Source: Rhodoblastus acidophilus (GTDB lineage: Bacteria; Pseudomonadota; Alphaproteobacteria; Rhizobiales; Beijerinckiaceae). Taken from it: a stretch of DNA of 64,000 bases. Positions 35,786 through 44,967 of this stretch are shown here, piece after piece (within the stretch, counting starts at the first letter, position 1; each line of letters begins with the position of its first letter). The notes beneath the pieces were generated by a model. The model was given only the letters and a program-made list of their open reading frames with translations, was not told the DNA's origin and ran no database searches. The stretch spans positions 124,001 to 188,000 of the forward strand of contig NZ_FYDG01000001.1 of NCBI RefSeq assembly GCF_900187365.1, given 5' to 3'. The position numbers were made by a program, and so were the translations under genes.

Positions 35786-38700
35786 ATGGAATTTTCCAAA
35801 TTCTTCATCGACCGGCCGATCTTCGCCTGCGTCGTGTCGATCGTCATTGTCATTTTCGGCGCGGTCTCCTACGCGAACCTGCCTGTCGCGCAATATCCGG
35901 AGATCGCGCCGCCGGTGGTGAACGTCACCGGGCAATATCCGGGCGCGAGCGCGCAAGTGGTGGCGGATACGGTGGCGGCGCCGCTGGAGCAGCAGATCAA
36001 CGGCGTCGAGCACATGCTCTACATCTCGTCGAACTCGACGAGCGATGGCCGCTTCACCATTTCCATCACCTTCGATCTCGGCACGAACCTCGACACCGCG
36101 CAGGTGCAGGTGCAGAACCGCGTCTCCGTCGCGCAGCCGCGGCTGCCGGCGGATGTCCGCAATATCGGCGTGACCGTCGCCAAGGCTTCGCCCGATCTGA
36201 TGATGGTCGTCCACCTGCTGTCGCCGGACAAGTCCCACCCCGACCTGTTCATTTCCAACTACGCCAGCATCAATGTCGTGGATGTGCTCAGCCGCGTGGA
36301 GGGCGTCGGCTCGATCACTGTGTTCGGCGGCCGCGACTATTCCATGCGCGTCTGGCTCGACCCGGAGCGGCTGCAATCGCTCGACCTGACGTCGGGCGAC
36401 ATCGTCGCCGCGCTGCAACGCCAGAACGTGCAGGTGGCCGCGGGCGTGCTCGGCCAACCGCCCATGCCCAACCCCGGCGCCTTTCAGATTTCGGTGCAGA
36501 CGCGAGGGCGGCTGATCCAGCCCGACGAATTCGGCGACATCGTCGTCAAGAGCAACGGCCCCGCGCTGGTGCGGCTGAAGGACGTGGCGCGGGTCGAGCT
36601 GGCCGCGCTCGACTATGGCGTGAACTCATATCTGGATACGACCCCGGCCGTCGGCCTCGGCGTCTTCCAATTGCCCGGCTCGAACGCGCTGGCGACGGCG
36701 GCGCGCGTGCGCGCGGCCATGGCCGAACTGGCGAAAGGCTTTCCGCCGGGGCTGGAATACCGCATCATCTACGATCCCACCGAATTCATCCAGCAATCCC
36801 AGGACGCGGTGGTTCATACGATCTTCGAGGCGATTGCTCTCGTGGTGCTGGTCGTCGTGCTGTTCCTGCAAAGCTGGCGCGCGGCGGTCATCCCCATCGT
36901 CGCCATTCCCGTCTCCCTGGTCGGCACGTTCTTTCTCATGAGCGTGTTCGGCTTCTCGCTGAACAACCTGTCCATGTTCGGCCTGGTGCTGGCCATCGGC
37001 ATCGTCGTCGACGACGCCATTGTCGTGGTCGAAAATGTCGAGCGCAACATTCATGACGGGCTGTCGCCGCGTGACGCGGCGCGGCGCACGATGGACGAGG
37101 TCGGCGCCGCGTTGGTAGCCATCGCTCTGGTGCTGTCGGCCGTGTTCGTGCCCACCGGCTTCATTCCCGGCATATCCGGCCAGTTCTACCGCCAATTCGC
37201 CCTCACCATCGCCGGCGCGACGCTGATTTCGCTGATCGTCTCGCTGACGCTGTCGCCGGCCTTGTGCGCGCTGCTGCTGCGCCCGAAGCAGGCCGCGAAA
37301 GGTTTTGTCGCGCGCGGCGTCGCCGGGTTTTTCGGCGCCTTCAACTGGGGATTCGACAAACTGTCGCGCGGCTATGGCGCGCTGGTCGCGCGCGTGACGC
37401 GCGCCGCATTGATCATGGCGCTGCTCTACGTCGGCGTCGTCGCTTTCGGCCTCAACGAATTCCGCCGCACGCCCACGGGCTTCATCCCGCAGATCGACGC
37501 CGGCTATCTCATCACCGTCACGCAATTGCCGCCCGCCGCCGCGCTGGACCGCACCAGCGCGGTCAATCGTCGTGTGGTGGAGCTGGCGCTGAAGACGCCC
37601 GGCGTCGCCCACGCCGTCAACATCGTCGGCTTTTCCGGAGCGACGCGCACCAATGCGCCCAACGCCGGCGCCGTGTTCGTGACGCTGAAACCGTTCGAGG
37701 AGCGGGCGAAGGATCGAAATCTTTCGGCGAATGCGATCCGCGCGACGCTCACGCAAAAGTTCGCCGCGATCCGCGACGGCCAGGTTTTTGTGGTGCCGCC
37801 GCCCTCCGTACGCGGCATCGGCAGCGCGGGCGGGTTTCGGATGATGGTCGAGGATCACGGGGCCTCCGGACCGGCGGCGATGCAGCAGGCGGTGTCGGCC
37901 ATGATGGCGAAGGCCGCGCAGACGCCGGGCGTGCAACAGGTGTTTTCGCTGTTCGAGAACGCCACCCCGCAAATCTATCTCGATATCGACCGCGACCGCG
38001 CGCAGATTCTCGGCGTCAACGTGTCCGACGTCTTCGCCGCGCTGCAAACCTATCTCGGCTCGGCTTATGTCAACGATTTCAACCTGCTGGGCCGCACGTT
38101 CCGCGTGACGGCCCAGGCCGACGCGCCGTTCCGCAACGACTGGACCGACATCCCGAAAATCCGCGTTCGCAACGCCGAGGGCGCGGCGGTTCCATTGGGA
38201 TCGTTCACCACCGTCCGCGACATCGCCGGCCCCTCGCGGTCGCCACGCTACAACCTGTTTCCCGCCGCCGAACTCGACGGCGTCGCCGCGCCCGGTTTTT
38301 CGCAGGGCCAGGCGCTGGAGATCATGCAGAAAATCGCCGCCGAAACCCTGCCGCCCGGCTTTTCGGCGGAATGGACCGAACTGGCGTTCCAGCAGATCCG
38401 GGCGGGCGACGCCGCCATCTTCGCCTTCCTGCTGGGCGTGGTCTTCGTGTTCCTCGTGCTCGCCGCCCAGTTCGAGAGCCTGACGCTGCCGCTCGCGGTC
38501 ATCCTGATCGTGCCGATGAGCCTGGTGGCGGCGATTTCCGGCGTGATTTTCCGCGGCATGGACAACAACATCCTCACCCAGGTCGGCTTCGTCGTGCTGA
38601 TCGGGTTGGCGGCGAAAAACGCCATCCTGATCGTCGAATTCGCCGCCCAGCTTGAGGAACAGGGCAAATCGCGCTTCGAGGCGGCCGCCGAGGCCGCGCA

Positions 38701-38938
38701 ATTGCGCATGCGTCCGATCGTGATGACCTCGCTCGCCTTCATTCTCGGCGTGCTGCCGCTGATGCTCGCCACCGGCGCCGGCGCCGAACTGCGGCAGGCG
38801 CTGGGAACGGCGGTGTTCTTCGGCATGTTGGGCGTGACATTGTTCGGCCTGATCTTCACGCCGGCGTTTTATGTGCTGTGCCGCATGCGCGCGAGGCGCG
38901 ACGTTTTGGCGCCCGAGGCGGCCCATGACGCCCGGTGA
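35786..38938 (+). CDS. RND multidrug efflux pump, HAE1 family (AcrB/MexB type)
   Basis: This 1050-residue inner-membrane proton antiporter pumps drugs or solvents from the periplasm or membrane. It begins MEFSKFFIDRPIFACVVSI and has the transmembrane proton-relay Asp pair in GIVVDDAIVVVENVER and the Lys in GLAAKNAILIVEFA. Large periplasmic loops follow helices 1 and 7 as expected. It is complete in length and closely linked to its adaptor. No TolC-like outer-membrane factor is encoded here, so one from elsewhere must be used. Confidence 0.93.
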   Translation: MEFSKFFIDRPIFACVVSIVIVIFGAVSYANLPVAQYPEIAPPVVNVTGQYPGASAQVVADTVAAPLEQQINGVEHMLYISSNSTSDGRFTISITFDLGTNLDTAQVQVQNRVSVAQPRLPADVRNIGVTVAKASPDLMMVVHLLSPDKSHPDLFISNYASINVVDVLSRVEGVGSITVFGGRDYSMRVWLDPERLQSLDLTSGDIVAALQRQNVQVAAGVLGQPPMPNPGAFQISVQTRGRLIQPDEFGDIVVKSNGPALVRLKDVARVELAALDYGVNSYLDTTPAVGLGVFQLPGSNALATAARVRAAMAELAKGFPPGLEYRIIYDPTEFIQQSQDAVVHTIFEAIALVVLVVVLFLQSWRAAVIPIVAIPVSLVGTFFLMSVFGFSLNNLSMFGLVLAIGIVVDDAIVVVENVERNIHDGLSPRDAARRTMDEVGAALVAIALVLSAVFVPTGFIPGISGQFYRQFALTIAGATLISLIVSLTLSPALCALLLRPKQAAKGFVARGVAGFFGAFNWGFDKLSRGYGALVARVTRAALIMALLYVGVVAFGLNEFRRTPTGFIPQIDAGYLITVTQLPPAAALDRTSAVNRRVVELALKTPGVAHAVNIVGFSGATRTNAPNAGAVFVTLKPFEERAKDRNLSANAIRATLTQKFAAIRDGQVFVVPPPSVRGIGSAGGFRMMVEDHGASGPAAMQQAVSAMMAKAAQTPGVQQVFSLFENATPQIYLDIDRDRAQILGVNVSDVFAALQTYLGSAYVNDFNLLGRTFRVTAQADAPFRNDWTDIPKIRVRNAEGAAVPLGSFTTVRDIAGPSRSPRYNLFPAAELDGVAAPGFSQGQALEIMQKIAAETLPPGFSAEWTELAFQQIRAGDAAIFAFLLGVVFVFLVLAAQFESLTLPLAVILIVPMSLVAAISGVIFRGMDNNILTQVGFVVLIGLAAKNAILIVEFAAQLEEQGKSRFEAAAEAAQLRMRPIVMTSLAFILGVLPLMLATGAGAELRQALGTAVFFGMLGVTLFGLIFTPAFYVLCRMRARRDVLAPEAAHDAR

Positions 38939-39142
38939 ACGTCGCGGCGGGACAGGCGGCATCGGCGATTCCGGCGTGTCAAAAATGGCGAAGCGGCGAT
39001 CGCGCCCGGAGAATAAAATCCGGGCTCGCTAAAATTCTACGCTTTTCGCAAAGACACTCTAAGCCAAACGAATGACATCTCTACGGCAGGCTGCAGTCAT
39101 TCACCCCGCCTTAATGCCCTTCAATTTATTAAAATTGCAGGC

Positions 39143-39157
39143 GCGCAAAAATTGCGC
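39143..39157. promoter_or_regulatory. Palindrome upstream of the acyl carrier protein gene
   Basis: GCGCAA-AAA-TTGCGC is a perfect 6-base inverted repeat with a 3-base spacer, 39 bases before the ATG of the acyl carrier gene. AT-rich TCAATTTATTAAAATTG lies just upstream. This is the only striking element in the 257-base gap and may be an operator for the ACP operon. Confidence 0.35.
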
Positions 39158-39195
39158 AGACAGTTCAGCGATGTTTTTCAGGAGAGGGCGCCGAG

Positions 39196-39450
39196 ATGAT
39201 CGATGATATTGTTCGCGGACTGGTTGCAAAGACATGTGAACTGCCTGTCGATCCGATCTCTCTGGCTGATGACGCCGATCTCTACGCCGCCGGCCTCACC
39301 TCCTTCGCTTCGGTGCAGCTGATGCTGGCGCTGGAAGAGGAATTCGACATCGAATTTCCCGATCATCTTCTGAACCGCAAGACCTTCGCCACCCTGCGCG
39401 CCATCTCCGACGCCGTCGCCCTGCTGCGGTCCGGGCGCGAGGCCGCGTGA
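39196..39450 (+). CDS. Stand-alone acyl carrier protein
   Basis: The 84-residue acidic helical protein has the ACP layout DADLYAAGLTSFASVQLMLA, with Ser in the LTS context standing where the DSL serine carries 4'-phosphopantetheine. LEEEFDIEFPDHLL follows. It differs from housekeeping AcpP, so it likely serves a dedicated acyl pathway. GGAGAGGG gives a strong ribosome site. It overlaps the next gene by four bases, and that gene begins with acyl-CoA dehydrogenase sequence, so the original partner probably oxidised an acyl group on this carrier. Confidence 0.8.
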   Translation: MIDDIVRGLVAKTCELPVDPISLADDADLYAAGLTSFASVQLMLALEEEFDIEFPDHLLNRKTFATLRAISDAVALLRSGREAA

Positions 39451-41078
39451 ACACCGTCCCTCGCCCCCGAGCCGCGCTCGATCTCTCCGAGCGCGCCCGC
39501 CGCGCCGCCAGCGTCGCGCGCGCATTCGCCGACGCCGTCGATGCGGAAAACCGCTTTCCGCACGAGGCCATGGCGGCCATCAAGGCCGAGCGCCTGCTCG
39601 GCGTGATGATCCCGGTCGATCTCGGCGGCGAAGGCCGCGCGCTGATGGAGGTCGCCGAAGTCTGCGCCATTCTCGGCCAGGCCTGCTCGGCGATGGCGAT
39701 GATCTACGCCATGCACATGATCAAGCTGTCGAGCTGCGTCCAGCACGGCCAGGATCATGCGTGGCATCGCAACCTGATGCGCCGCATCGCCGACGAACAA
39801 TTGCTGCTCGGCTCCTCCACCACGGAAAGCGGCAGCGGCGACCTGCGCACATCGAGCTGCGCCGTGGTGCGCGACGGCGAGGTCTTCCACCTGGAGAAGG
39901 ACGCCACCTGCATTTCCTATGGCGAATTCTGCGACCTGATCCTGGTGACGGCGCGGGCCCATCCCGACGCTCCCCCCTCCGATCAGGTGATGGTCGCTGT
40001 GGAGAAGGGACAATATACGCTGGAGCGCACTCATCCCTGGGACACGCTGGGCATGCGCGGCACGTGCTCGGAAGGCTATCTGTTCAAGGCCACGGCGCCG
40101 GTCGAACAAATTTTTCCGCTGCCCTTCGCCGAAATCGCGGCGCAGTCGATGCTGGCGCATTGCCATCTTCTGTGGGCCGCCCTCTGGTACGGCCTCACCA
40201 GCGAAGCGTTTTCGCGCTCACAGGCTTTTGTGAAAGCGGCGGCGCGAAAAGCGCCCCACGCGCATCTCACCAGCACGCTGCGGCTGGCCGAAATGTCCGT
40301 CATGCTGCAGCAGATGCGCGCCGTGATCGTGGACGGCGTCGCCCGCCACGAGGCCGCCAGCCAGACCGAAAACGGCCTCAGCGCCATCTCCTATCTCGTC
40401 GCCATGAACAACGTAAAAGTGTCGGCCGCCCAGCTCATGACGCAGGCCCTCGACCACGCCATGATCATCTGCGGCCTCGCCGGCTATCGCCGGATCACGC
40501 TGGTCGGGCAATGCAGCGGCGCCTATGCCGCCCTGCATACGGCGCTGCGCGACGACGACGTCGCCGGTCTTGTGCTGATCAACCTGTGGCGGTTCGCCTG
40601 GCGCGGCGACGAAACCCTGGAGCAGGCCCTCGCCGCGCCCGGGCGCTCATCGGACGCGTACCTGCGCATGTGGCGCAATGGCGAGGCGCTGCGGCGGCTG
40701 GTTCGCGGCGAGGCGCCATTGCGAGGCCTGCTGCGCGCCGCCAACAAGATCGGGCGGCGCGGGATGCAGGCGGTGGGCGAAGCCGTCTCCGCCCTGATGC
40801 GGCCGGCGCCAAAGCCGGGAACGCCTGAAGCGTGGCTGCATCGCCTGTCGGCGCGCGGCGTGGCCACGCATGTTCTGTTCAGCGAGACGGACGCCAGCCT
40901 CGATGAGTTCGCGCGCTATTTCGGGCGCCGCGATTGGCGCGCGCGTCGGATCGCGGGTCTTGAACGCGCGATCCTCAGGGACGCCGATCACAGCCTGTCG
41001 TCGCGCGCGGCGCGGGCTGTGGTGTTCGATCATGTGCGCGCCGCCACCAAAGACCGAGCCTCAGGCGGTCCCTTCTGA
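39447..41078 (+). CDS. Chimera: truncated acyl-CoA dehydrogenase joined to alpha/beta-hydrolase half
   Basis: Residues 1-347 match an acyl-CoA dehydrogenase: MIPVDLGGEG, the FAD/substrate loop STTESGSGDL, and SYLVAMNNVKVSAAQLMTQA ending at IICGLAGY. There the usual C-terminal part (GRHLRD-like segment and catalytic Glu region) is absent. The frame continues directly into RRITLVGQCSGAYAAL, a nucleophile elbow (Ser in GQCSGA), and later RDADHSL with a catalytic-type His, as in the back half of an alpha/beta hydrolase; its N-terminal oxyanion part is missing. The junction is near 40488. It looks like an in-frame deletion fusing two neighbouring genes, so full activity of either enzyme is doubtful. 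Confidence 0.7.
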   Translation: MNTVPRPRAALDLSERARRAASVARAFADAVDAENRFPHEAMAAIKAERLLGVMIPVDLGGEGRALMEVAEVCAILGQACSAMAMIYAMHMIKLSSCVQHGQDHAWHRNLMRRIADEQLLLGSSTTESGSGDLRTSSCAVVRDGEVFHLEKDATCISYGEFCDLILVTARAHPDAPPSDQVMVAVEKGQYTLERTHPWDTLGMRGTCSEGYLFKATAPVEQIFPLPFAEIAAQSMLAHCHLLWAALWYGLTSEAFSRSQAFVKAAARKAPHAHLTSTLRLAEMSVMLQQMRAVIVDGVARHEAASQTENGLSAISYLVAMNNVKVSAAQLMTQALDHAMIICGLAGYRRITLVGQCSGAYAALHTALRDDDVAGLVLINLWRFAWRGDETLEQALAAPGRSSDAYLRMWRNGEALRRLVRGEAPLRGLLRAANKIGRRGMQAVGEAVSALMRPAPKPGTPEAWLHRLSARGVATHVLFSETDASLDEFARYFGRRDWRARRIAGLERAILRDADHSLSSRAARAVVFDHVRAATKDRASGGPF

Positions 41079-41099
41079 CTTCTCGGTTTTCGGCCAGAC

Positions 41100-41738
41100 C
41101 TATTCCGACAAAGGCGGGGCGCCTTCGCCGTCGGAATCAGGCAAAGGCGCGTCAATCACGCTTTTGGCGAGGCCCGGCGAAAATCCGGCGCGGCATAATC
41201 TGGCGATGTCCTTGTCGCGGTTTTCCGCGCGCGCCACACTGCGCCAAGGTCCAATGCGCTTGCGCCGCGCCAAAAGGCGCGCCCGTTCGGCGTCCGTCGT
41301 TTCGGTTTCGGCGATCGCGCTCTGCGTCAGATCGGCGTCGACGCCGCGGCTCCTAAGATCCAACGCGATGCGCGACGCCGATTTGCCCCGTCGCGAGAGA
41401 GAGGCCGCGCGCCGTCCGGCGTAGCCCTTGTCGTCAATCAGGCCGATGCGTTGCGCGGTTGAAACGGTCGTCGCGATCATCGCGGACAAGGCGTCGGGAT
41501 CGACCTCCGCATACCACCCGGCGCGCAGGCCACGCGCGATCTTTTGGGCGAGAAAATTTTCCACGCGATGGGCGTTCGCCTCATAACGCTCCAGATAGCG
41601 CTTGGCCATTTCGTGAATCAGCGTCTGATCGATCGGGCGCGGCGGCTTGGCGGCGGCCGCAGCGGAACCGCAGCCGTCATCGCCAGTCGAACCACCGCGC
41701 CGCGCCCCCGAACCGAACATCGATTTCGACCACATCAT
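41100..41738 (-). CDS. recX: Regulatory protein RecX
   Basis: RecX binds RecA filaments and limits recombination and SOS activity. The 212-residue helical protein has the family's repeated three-helix units: AKRYLERYEANAHRVENFL, RGKSASRIALDLRSRGVD and ENRDKDIARLCRAGFS. The length is normal, with an Ala/Gly-rich N-terminus. The start at 41738 overlaps the stop of the small upstream gene by four bases; an ATG at 41720 is also possible. No recA is adjacent, as is common in alphaproteobacteria. Confidence 0.8.
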   Translation of the reverse strand: MMWSKSMFGSGARRGGSTGDDGCGSAAAAAKPPRPIDQTLIHEMAKRYLERYEANAHRVENFLAQKIARGLRAGWYAEVDPDALSAMIATTVSTAQRIGLIDDKGYAGRRAASLSRRGKSASRIALDLRSRGVDADLTQSAIAETETTDAERARLLARRKRIGPWRSVARAENRDKDIARLCRAGFSPGLAKSVIDAPLPDSDGEGAPPLSE

Positions 41739-41941
41739 CGCCCTATGCGAGCCCGGAGCGGCGGGAAACGCCCCCGCACGAAACCATGGGAAACGCTGGT
41801 CTCGGCGTCGAGGGCGAGCTTCGCAAGATCATGCAGCAAACTCCGGATCGCCTGACGCGGATCGCCGCCGGCCTCCGCGATGATCTCGTCGATCTCGGCG
41901 TCGCCGATTGTCTCGGACCCGTCTTCGACCGCCGCACCCAT
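41735..41941 (-). CDS. Small conserved hypothetical protein upstream of recX
   Basis: This 68-residue acidic helical protein reads DAEIDEIIAEAGGDPRQAIR then LLHDLAKLALDAETSVSHGF and VRGRFPPLR. I recognise the pattern (a helical pair followed by SxGFVRGR) from small alphaproteobacterial proteins without known function. Its stop overlaps the recX start (ATGA), so the two are co-translated. No signal peptide or metal site is visible. Confidence 0.6.
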   Translation of the reverse strand: MGAAVEDGSETIGDAEIDEIIAEAGGDPRQAIRSLLHDLAKLALDAETSVSHGFVRGRFPPLRARIGR

Positions 41942-42018
41942 CGCCTCGCCTCATGTTCAAATCGGAACAAAAAATGAACACAAAGACGCCGGGAGTCAAG
42001 AGCCGAAAGGCGGACGGC

Positions 42019-43356
42019 TCAGTCGTCCAGCCGTTCCAGCGCCGGATAGCGCCAGTTGTGCGACAACAGCCCGTCCTTGGGCAGATAGGCGCGCGCGATC
42101 AGGGCGAAGGGTTTCGTCGGAACCGGCAGCCAGTTCGCAGCCTCGGCGCCGGCGGGCCGATCCGGCTGGATGAGGATGTCGATCCCCCCCTCGGAATTTT
42201 TCGTCAAACCTTCGGTGCGGTCGCCGATGGCGTAGCGGTGGATCGCATTGTCGGCGAAATAGAGGCCGCCATCCGGCTCGACTTCGTAAGCCGACAGCGA
42301 CCAGAACGCGCCGACCGGCGGCGCCCCGGGGGGCAGGCGCAGGCGGTAGCGCTTGCCGGGCTCCAGCGGACGTCCCTGCTGGTCCTCGGCGGGCCGCGTG
42401 TAGATCGCCTCGATTTCCGGCAGCGCCAGCAGGCCGCGCAGCGCCACGGCGGCGCGATAGGAGTAATCCGTTCCGAAATCTCCGATGGCGGGGCGCGTGT
42501 AGCTCCAACCCTCCACGATGTTGAAGCGCCCCTCCGTGCCCTTGATCAGGGCGTAGCGCGCAAGAGGAAAGCCGATTCGCCAGACCAGATTTCGCCACGC
42601 GGACAGCGGCTCGGCGTCCGGCCCGAGGCCGATCTTGCGCAAATCCGCCAGTTCCGGCTTGTCGGCGTCCGGCGGCGGGTTGTCGCGCAGAACCTGATTG
42701 ACGACCCGGACGAAATCGGGGCCGTTGGGCTCGGCGGGAACCGCGTCGGGCGGGAAGGCGGAATCGGACGGGCCTTTGATCACCAGCGCGTCCTGCAAGG
42801 CATGAACGGCGTCGAGTTCGCGCGGGCCCTCGATCAGCACGCGGGCGAGCAGCCAGATTTGCGGAGTCGTCGCACGCACCAGCGTTTCACCGGGCGCCGC
42901 TTCGCCTTTCCAATCGGGGCCGACAACGCGCAATCTGGCGCCGCCGCCGCCAATGGTGCGCTGGCCGACGATGGCGGAATTGTTGGTGTAGGCGTCGATG
43001 AAGGCCAGTGAGTAATAACGCGCCCCAAAAGCGGGAACGTCGATCGTCGCCGGCCCGCGCGAAACATCGAGGAAGGCCGAGGAATAGAGCGTGTCATTGT
43101 TCGGCGTGGTGATCAACCGGGTCGCATGGTCGGCCAATGCGCGCTTGTGCGCGAACGCGTTGAGCGTCTGGCCGTTCCGGGTCAGCGCGATATCGCGCGA
43201 ACGGGCGATTTCATAGGCCGGCAGCCCATAGAGGTAGCCGCGCAGCAACAAGGCCGGGACGCCGGAGACGTAAAGGGCGGCCCCGGCCCCGATCAGCGCC
43301 GCGCCGGCGCCAAGAACAATTTTGCGCCATGAAACGCCACGGACTGTTGTGGTCAT
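42019..43356 (-). CDS. DUF1254/DUF1214 family protein
   Basis: The 445-residue protein has an N-terminal membrane anchor or signal (KIVLGAGAALIGAGAALYVSG). It then has the DUF1254 domain (YGLPAYEIARSRD, NNDTLYSSAFLDVSRGP, IDAYTNNSAIVG) and the C-terminal DUF1214 domain (FWSLSAYEVEPDGGLYFADN). The family is widespread and of unknown function, usually exported. Nothing adjacent suggests its role. It is monocistronic and faces a 410-base gap containing an AT-rich stretch near 43415-43440 that could hold its promoter. Confidence 0.8.
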   Translation of the reverse strand: MTTTVRGVSWRKIVLGAGAALIGAGAALYVSGVPALLLRGYLYGLPAYEIARSRDIALTRNGQTLNAFAHKRALADHATRLITTPNNDTLYSSAFLDVSRGPATIDVPAFGARYYSLAFIDAYTNNSAIVGQRTIGGGGARLRVVGPDWKGEAAPGETLVRATTPQIWLLARVLIEGPRELDAVHALQDALVIKGPSDSAFPPDAVPAEPNGPDFVRVVNQVLRDNPPPDADKPELADLRKIGLGPDAEPLSAWRNLVWRIGFPLARYALIKGTEGRFNIVEGWSYTRPAIGDFGTDYSYRAAVALRGLLALPEIEAIYTRPAEDQQGRPLEPGKRYRLRLPPGAPPVGAFWSLSAYEVEPDGGLYFADNAIHRYAIGDRTEGLTKNSEGGIDILIQPDRPAGAEAANWLPVPTKPFALIARAYLPKDGLLSHNWRYPALERLDD

Positions 43357-43728
43357 GCGGGCGACTCTCCGGTTTTTGAAACAAGGAATCCGGCGATGCG
43401 CCGGCGCTTAAGCATATAATTCCTATATTATTAATGTCTATTTCGGACGGGGCGTGCGGGATATAAGAAAATCAGCCGCCATGGTCCCGCAAGGTTCCGG
43501 TCGATTTTTCTCCGCCGCGCCCCTCCGGCAGATGGGCTTGCTGCGCAGCGGCGGCGACAAACGGATTGAGATTTATGAGCAGCCGGCAACCGGCGACGAT
43601 CGCGCCCTGACGCTATAGCGTGGGGAGCACCGGTGCGAAGCGGTCAAGGTCTGGGATCGCGGCGACCGGCGAGGGATGGGGGTCGCAAACCCTCGGGCCG
43701 CCTTGCGTCTCGATATCAGCCAAACTAT

Positions 43729-43749
43729 ATTGATTGCAAAATCATCAAT
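43729..43749. promoter_or_regulatory. Candidate FitAB operator
   Basis: ATTGAT (43729-43734) and ATCAAT (43744-43749) are perfect inverted arms, with a nested GATT-GCAA-AATC inside, ending 17 bases before the antitoxin ATG. FitA-type antitoxins repress their own promoters through such repeats. The preceding ACTATAT could be a -10 box. Confidence 0.5.
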
Positions 43750-43766
43750 CGCTTGTGAACGCCATC

Positions 43767-44021
43767 ATGCCCGCCGTCACCATACGCAACCTCTCCGAAG
43801 CGACGCATCGCGCCCTGAAAGTCCGCGCGGCGCAACACGGCCGCAGCACGGAAGCGGAAATGCGCGATATCCTCGAAGCCGCCGTGCGCCCGGCCAACCG
43901 CCTGCGCCTCGGGAGCGCGCTGGCGGAAATGAGCCGCGCGATCGGTCTGACCAATGTCGACGTCGAGGCGCTCGAACAGGCCTGCGAACATAGGCCGGCA
44001 GAACCATTGCGCTTTGAATGA
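43767..44021 (+). CDS. fitA: FitA-type ribbon-helix-helix antitoxin
   Basis: The 84-residue protein begins MPAVTIRNLSEATHRALKVR, a typical beta-strand plus helix RHH DNA-binding domain, followed by AAQHGRSTEAEMRDILEAAV. FitA proteins neutralise the cognate PIN-domain nuclease and repress the operon. ATG 43767 matches the usual FitA start; GTG 43755 is in frame but would add four residues. Its stop overlaps the toxin start (ATGA), the classical toxin-antitoxin arrangement. Confidence 0.82.
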   Translation: MPAVTIRNLSEATHRALKVRAAQHGRSTEAEMRDILEAAVRPANRLRLGSALAEMSRAIGLTNVDVEALEQACEHRPAEPLRFE

Positions 44022-44443
44022 TCCTGCTCGACACCAATGTCGTCTCCGAGGCGATGAAGCCTGAACCGGCGCCGGCGGTTCGCCATTGGCTCGATGAACA
44101 GGCGGCGGAGACGCTCTACCTTTCCAGCGTAACCGTTGCGGAGTTGATGTTCGGGATCGGAGTGCTTCCCGGAGGCAAGCGCAAGGATAAACTGGCGGCC
44201 GCGCTCGAAGGCGTTCTCAAGTTCTTCGAGGCGCGCATCCTGCCATTCGATACGAATGCGGCGCGCCGTTACTCTGATTTGGCCGTGAAGGCGCGCGCGG
44301 CCGGCAAAGGTTTCCCCACGCCGGACGGATATATCGCCGCCATCGCCGCGTCGCACGGTTTCGGGGTCGCATCCCGCGACGCCAGCGCGTTCATAGCCGC
44401 CGGCCTGACCGTGATCGACCCGTGGAGCGCGCGCGCGTCGTGA
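44018..44443 (+). CDS. fitB: FitB/VapC-type PIN-domain toxin
   Basis: The 141-residue protein begins MILLDTNVVSEAMKPEPAP, with the first metal-binding Asp. VTVAELMFGI supplies the conserved Glu and TPDGYIAAIAASHGFGVASR the later Asp residues of the PIN active site. PIN toxins are Mg2+-dependent RNases that cut tRNA or mRNA when free of antitoxin. The four acidic positions appear intact, so the toxin is probably functional. Confidence 0.83.
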   Translation: MILLDTNVVSEAMKPEPAPAVRHWLDEQAAETLYLSSVTVAELMFGIGVLPGGKRKDKLAAALEGVLKFFEARILPFDTNAARRYSDLAVKARAAGKGFPTPDGYIAAIAASHGFGVASRDASAFIAAGLTVIDPWSARAS

Positions 44444-44647
44444 AAACTTGCGCGGGACCGCGCCGGGCGCGCCGCGCTGGGCGAGGTCGCATCGTCATTG
44501 TCTGCAGCCTCGCCTCGAACAGGACGTGAGTGTTTTCCGAACCTGTCGACGTCCCGTGAAAACCGTCAGCGTTGCGCCTTCCCGATGCGGCCCAGGGGGC
44601 GCGCCCGTCGCCTCACGCGCGAACGTTCCGCCGGGCCTCGTCCAAAA

Positions 44648-44749
44648 ATGGAGTTGGGACATGTCCCCTTGGTTGACCCCGCCTTTGTCATCCCCGCCGC
44701 GCTCGTGCTGTTCGTCCTGTTGAGCTGGATGGCTCGAACGCAGGGTTGA
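44648..44749 (+). CDS. Candidate 33-residue membrane peptide
   Basis: The frame from ATG 44648 gives MELGHVPLVDPAFV, then a hydrophobic span (IPAALVLFVLLSWMA) and RTQG. It has no ribosome site before it. It is the only protein-like stretch in the 524-base gap between fitB and mlaE, and its stop lies 218 bases before the mlaE start. It may be spurious. Confidence 0.25.
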   Translation: MELGHVPLVDPAFVIPAALVLFVLLSWMARTQG

Positions 44750-44967
44750 CGACGCCTGAGCGCCAAGCTTGCGGCTTTGCCGGGGCGGCCGGGACTGCGT
44801 TGCAGGAGAGGACATCCCGGCAGGGGAACGATCTGCGCCTGTCAAACTTTCGCTTTCAAGCCGGGCCAACATTTCGGGCGCCGGTGGAAGCGGTTTGGCG
44901 CGGCGCAGCCAGGCTCGCCTTGTTGGACTCTCCGCTTTTTCAGGCGCGCTCAAGGGAGAGGGAACGC

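Noticed and set aside
36626-38962. Very long open frames antisense to real genes (also 5713-7530, 23107-25398, 31362-32903, 51436-53478, 55432-57837)
   Set aside because: They mirror GC-rich codons of well-supported genes, lack ribosome sites and encode His/Arg/Asp-rich low-complexity sequence with no domain.
39004-39025. GCCCGG / CCGGGC inverted repeat after the RND pump as a terminator
   Set aside because: The stem is short, the loop long and no U-tract follows.
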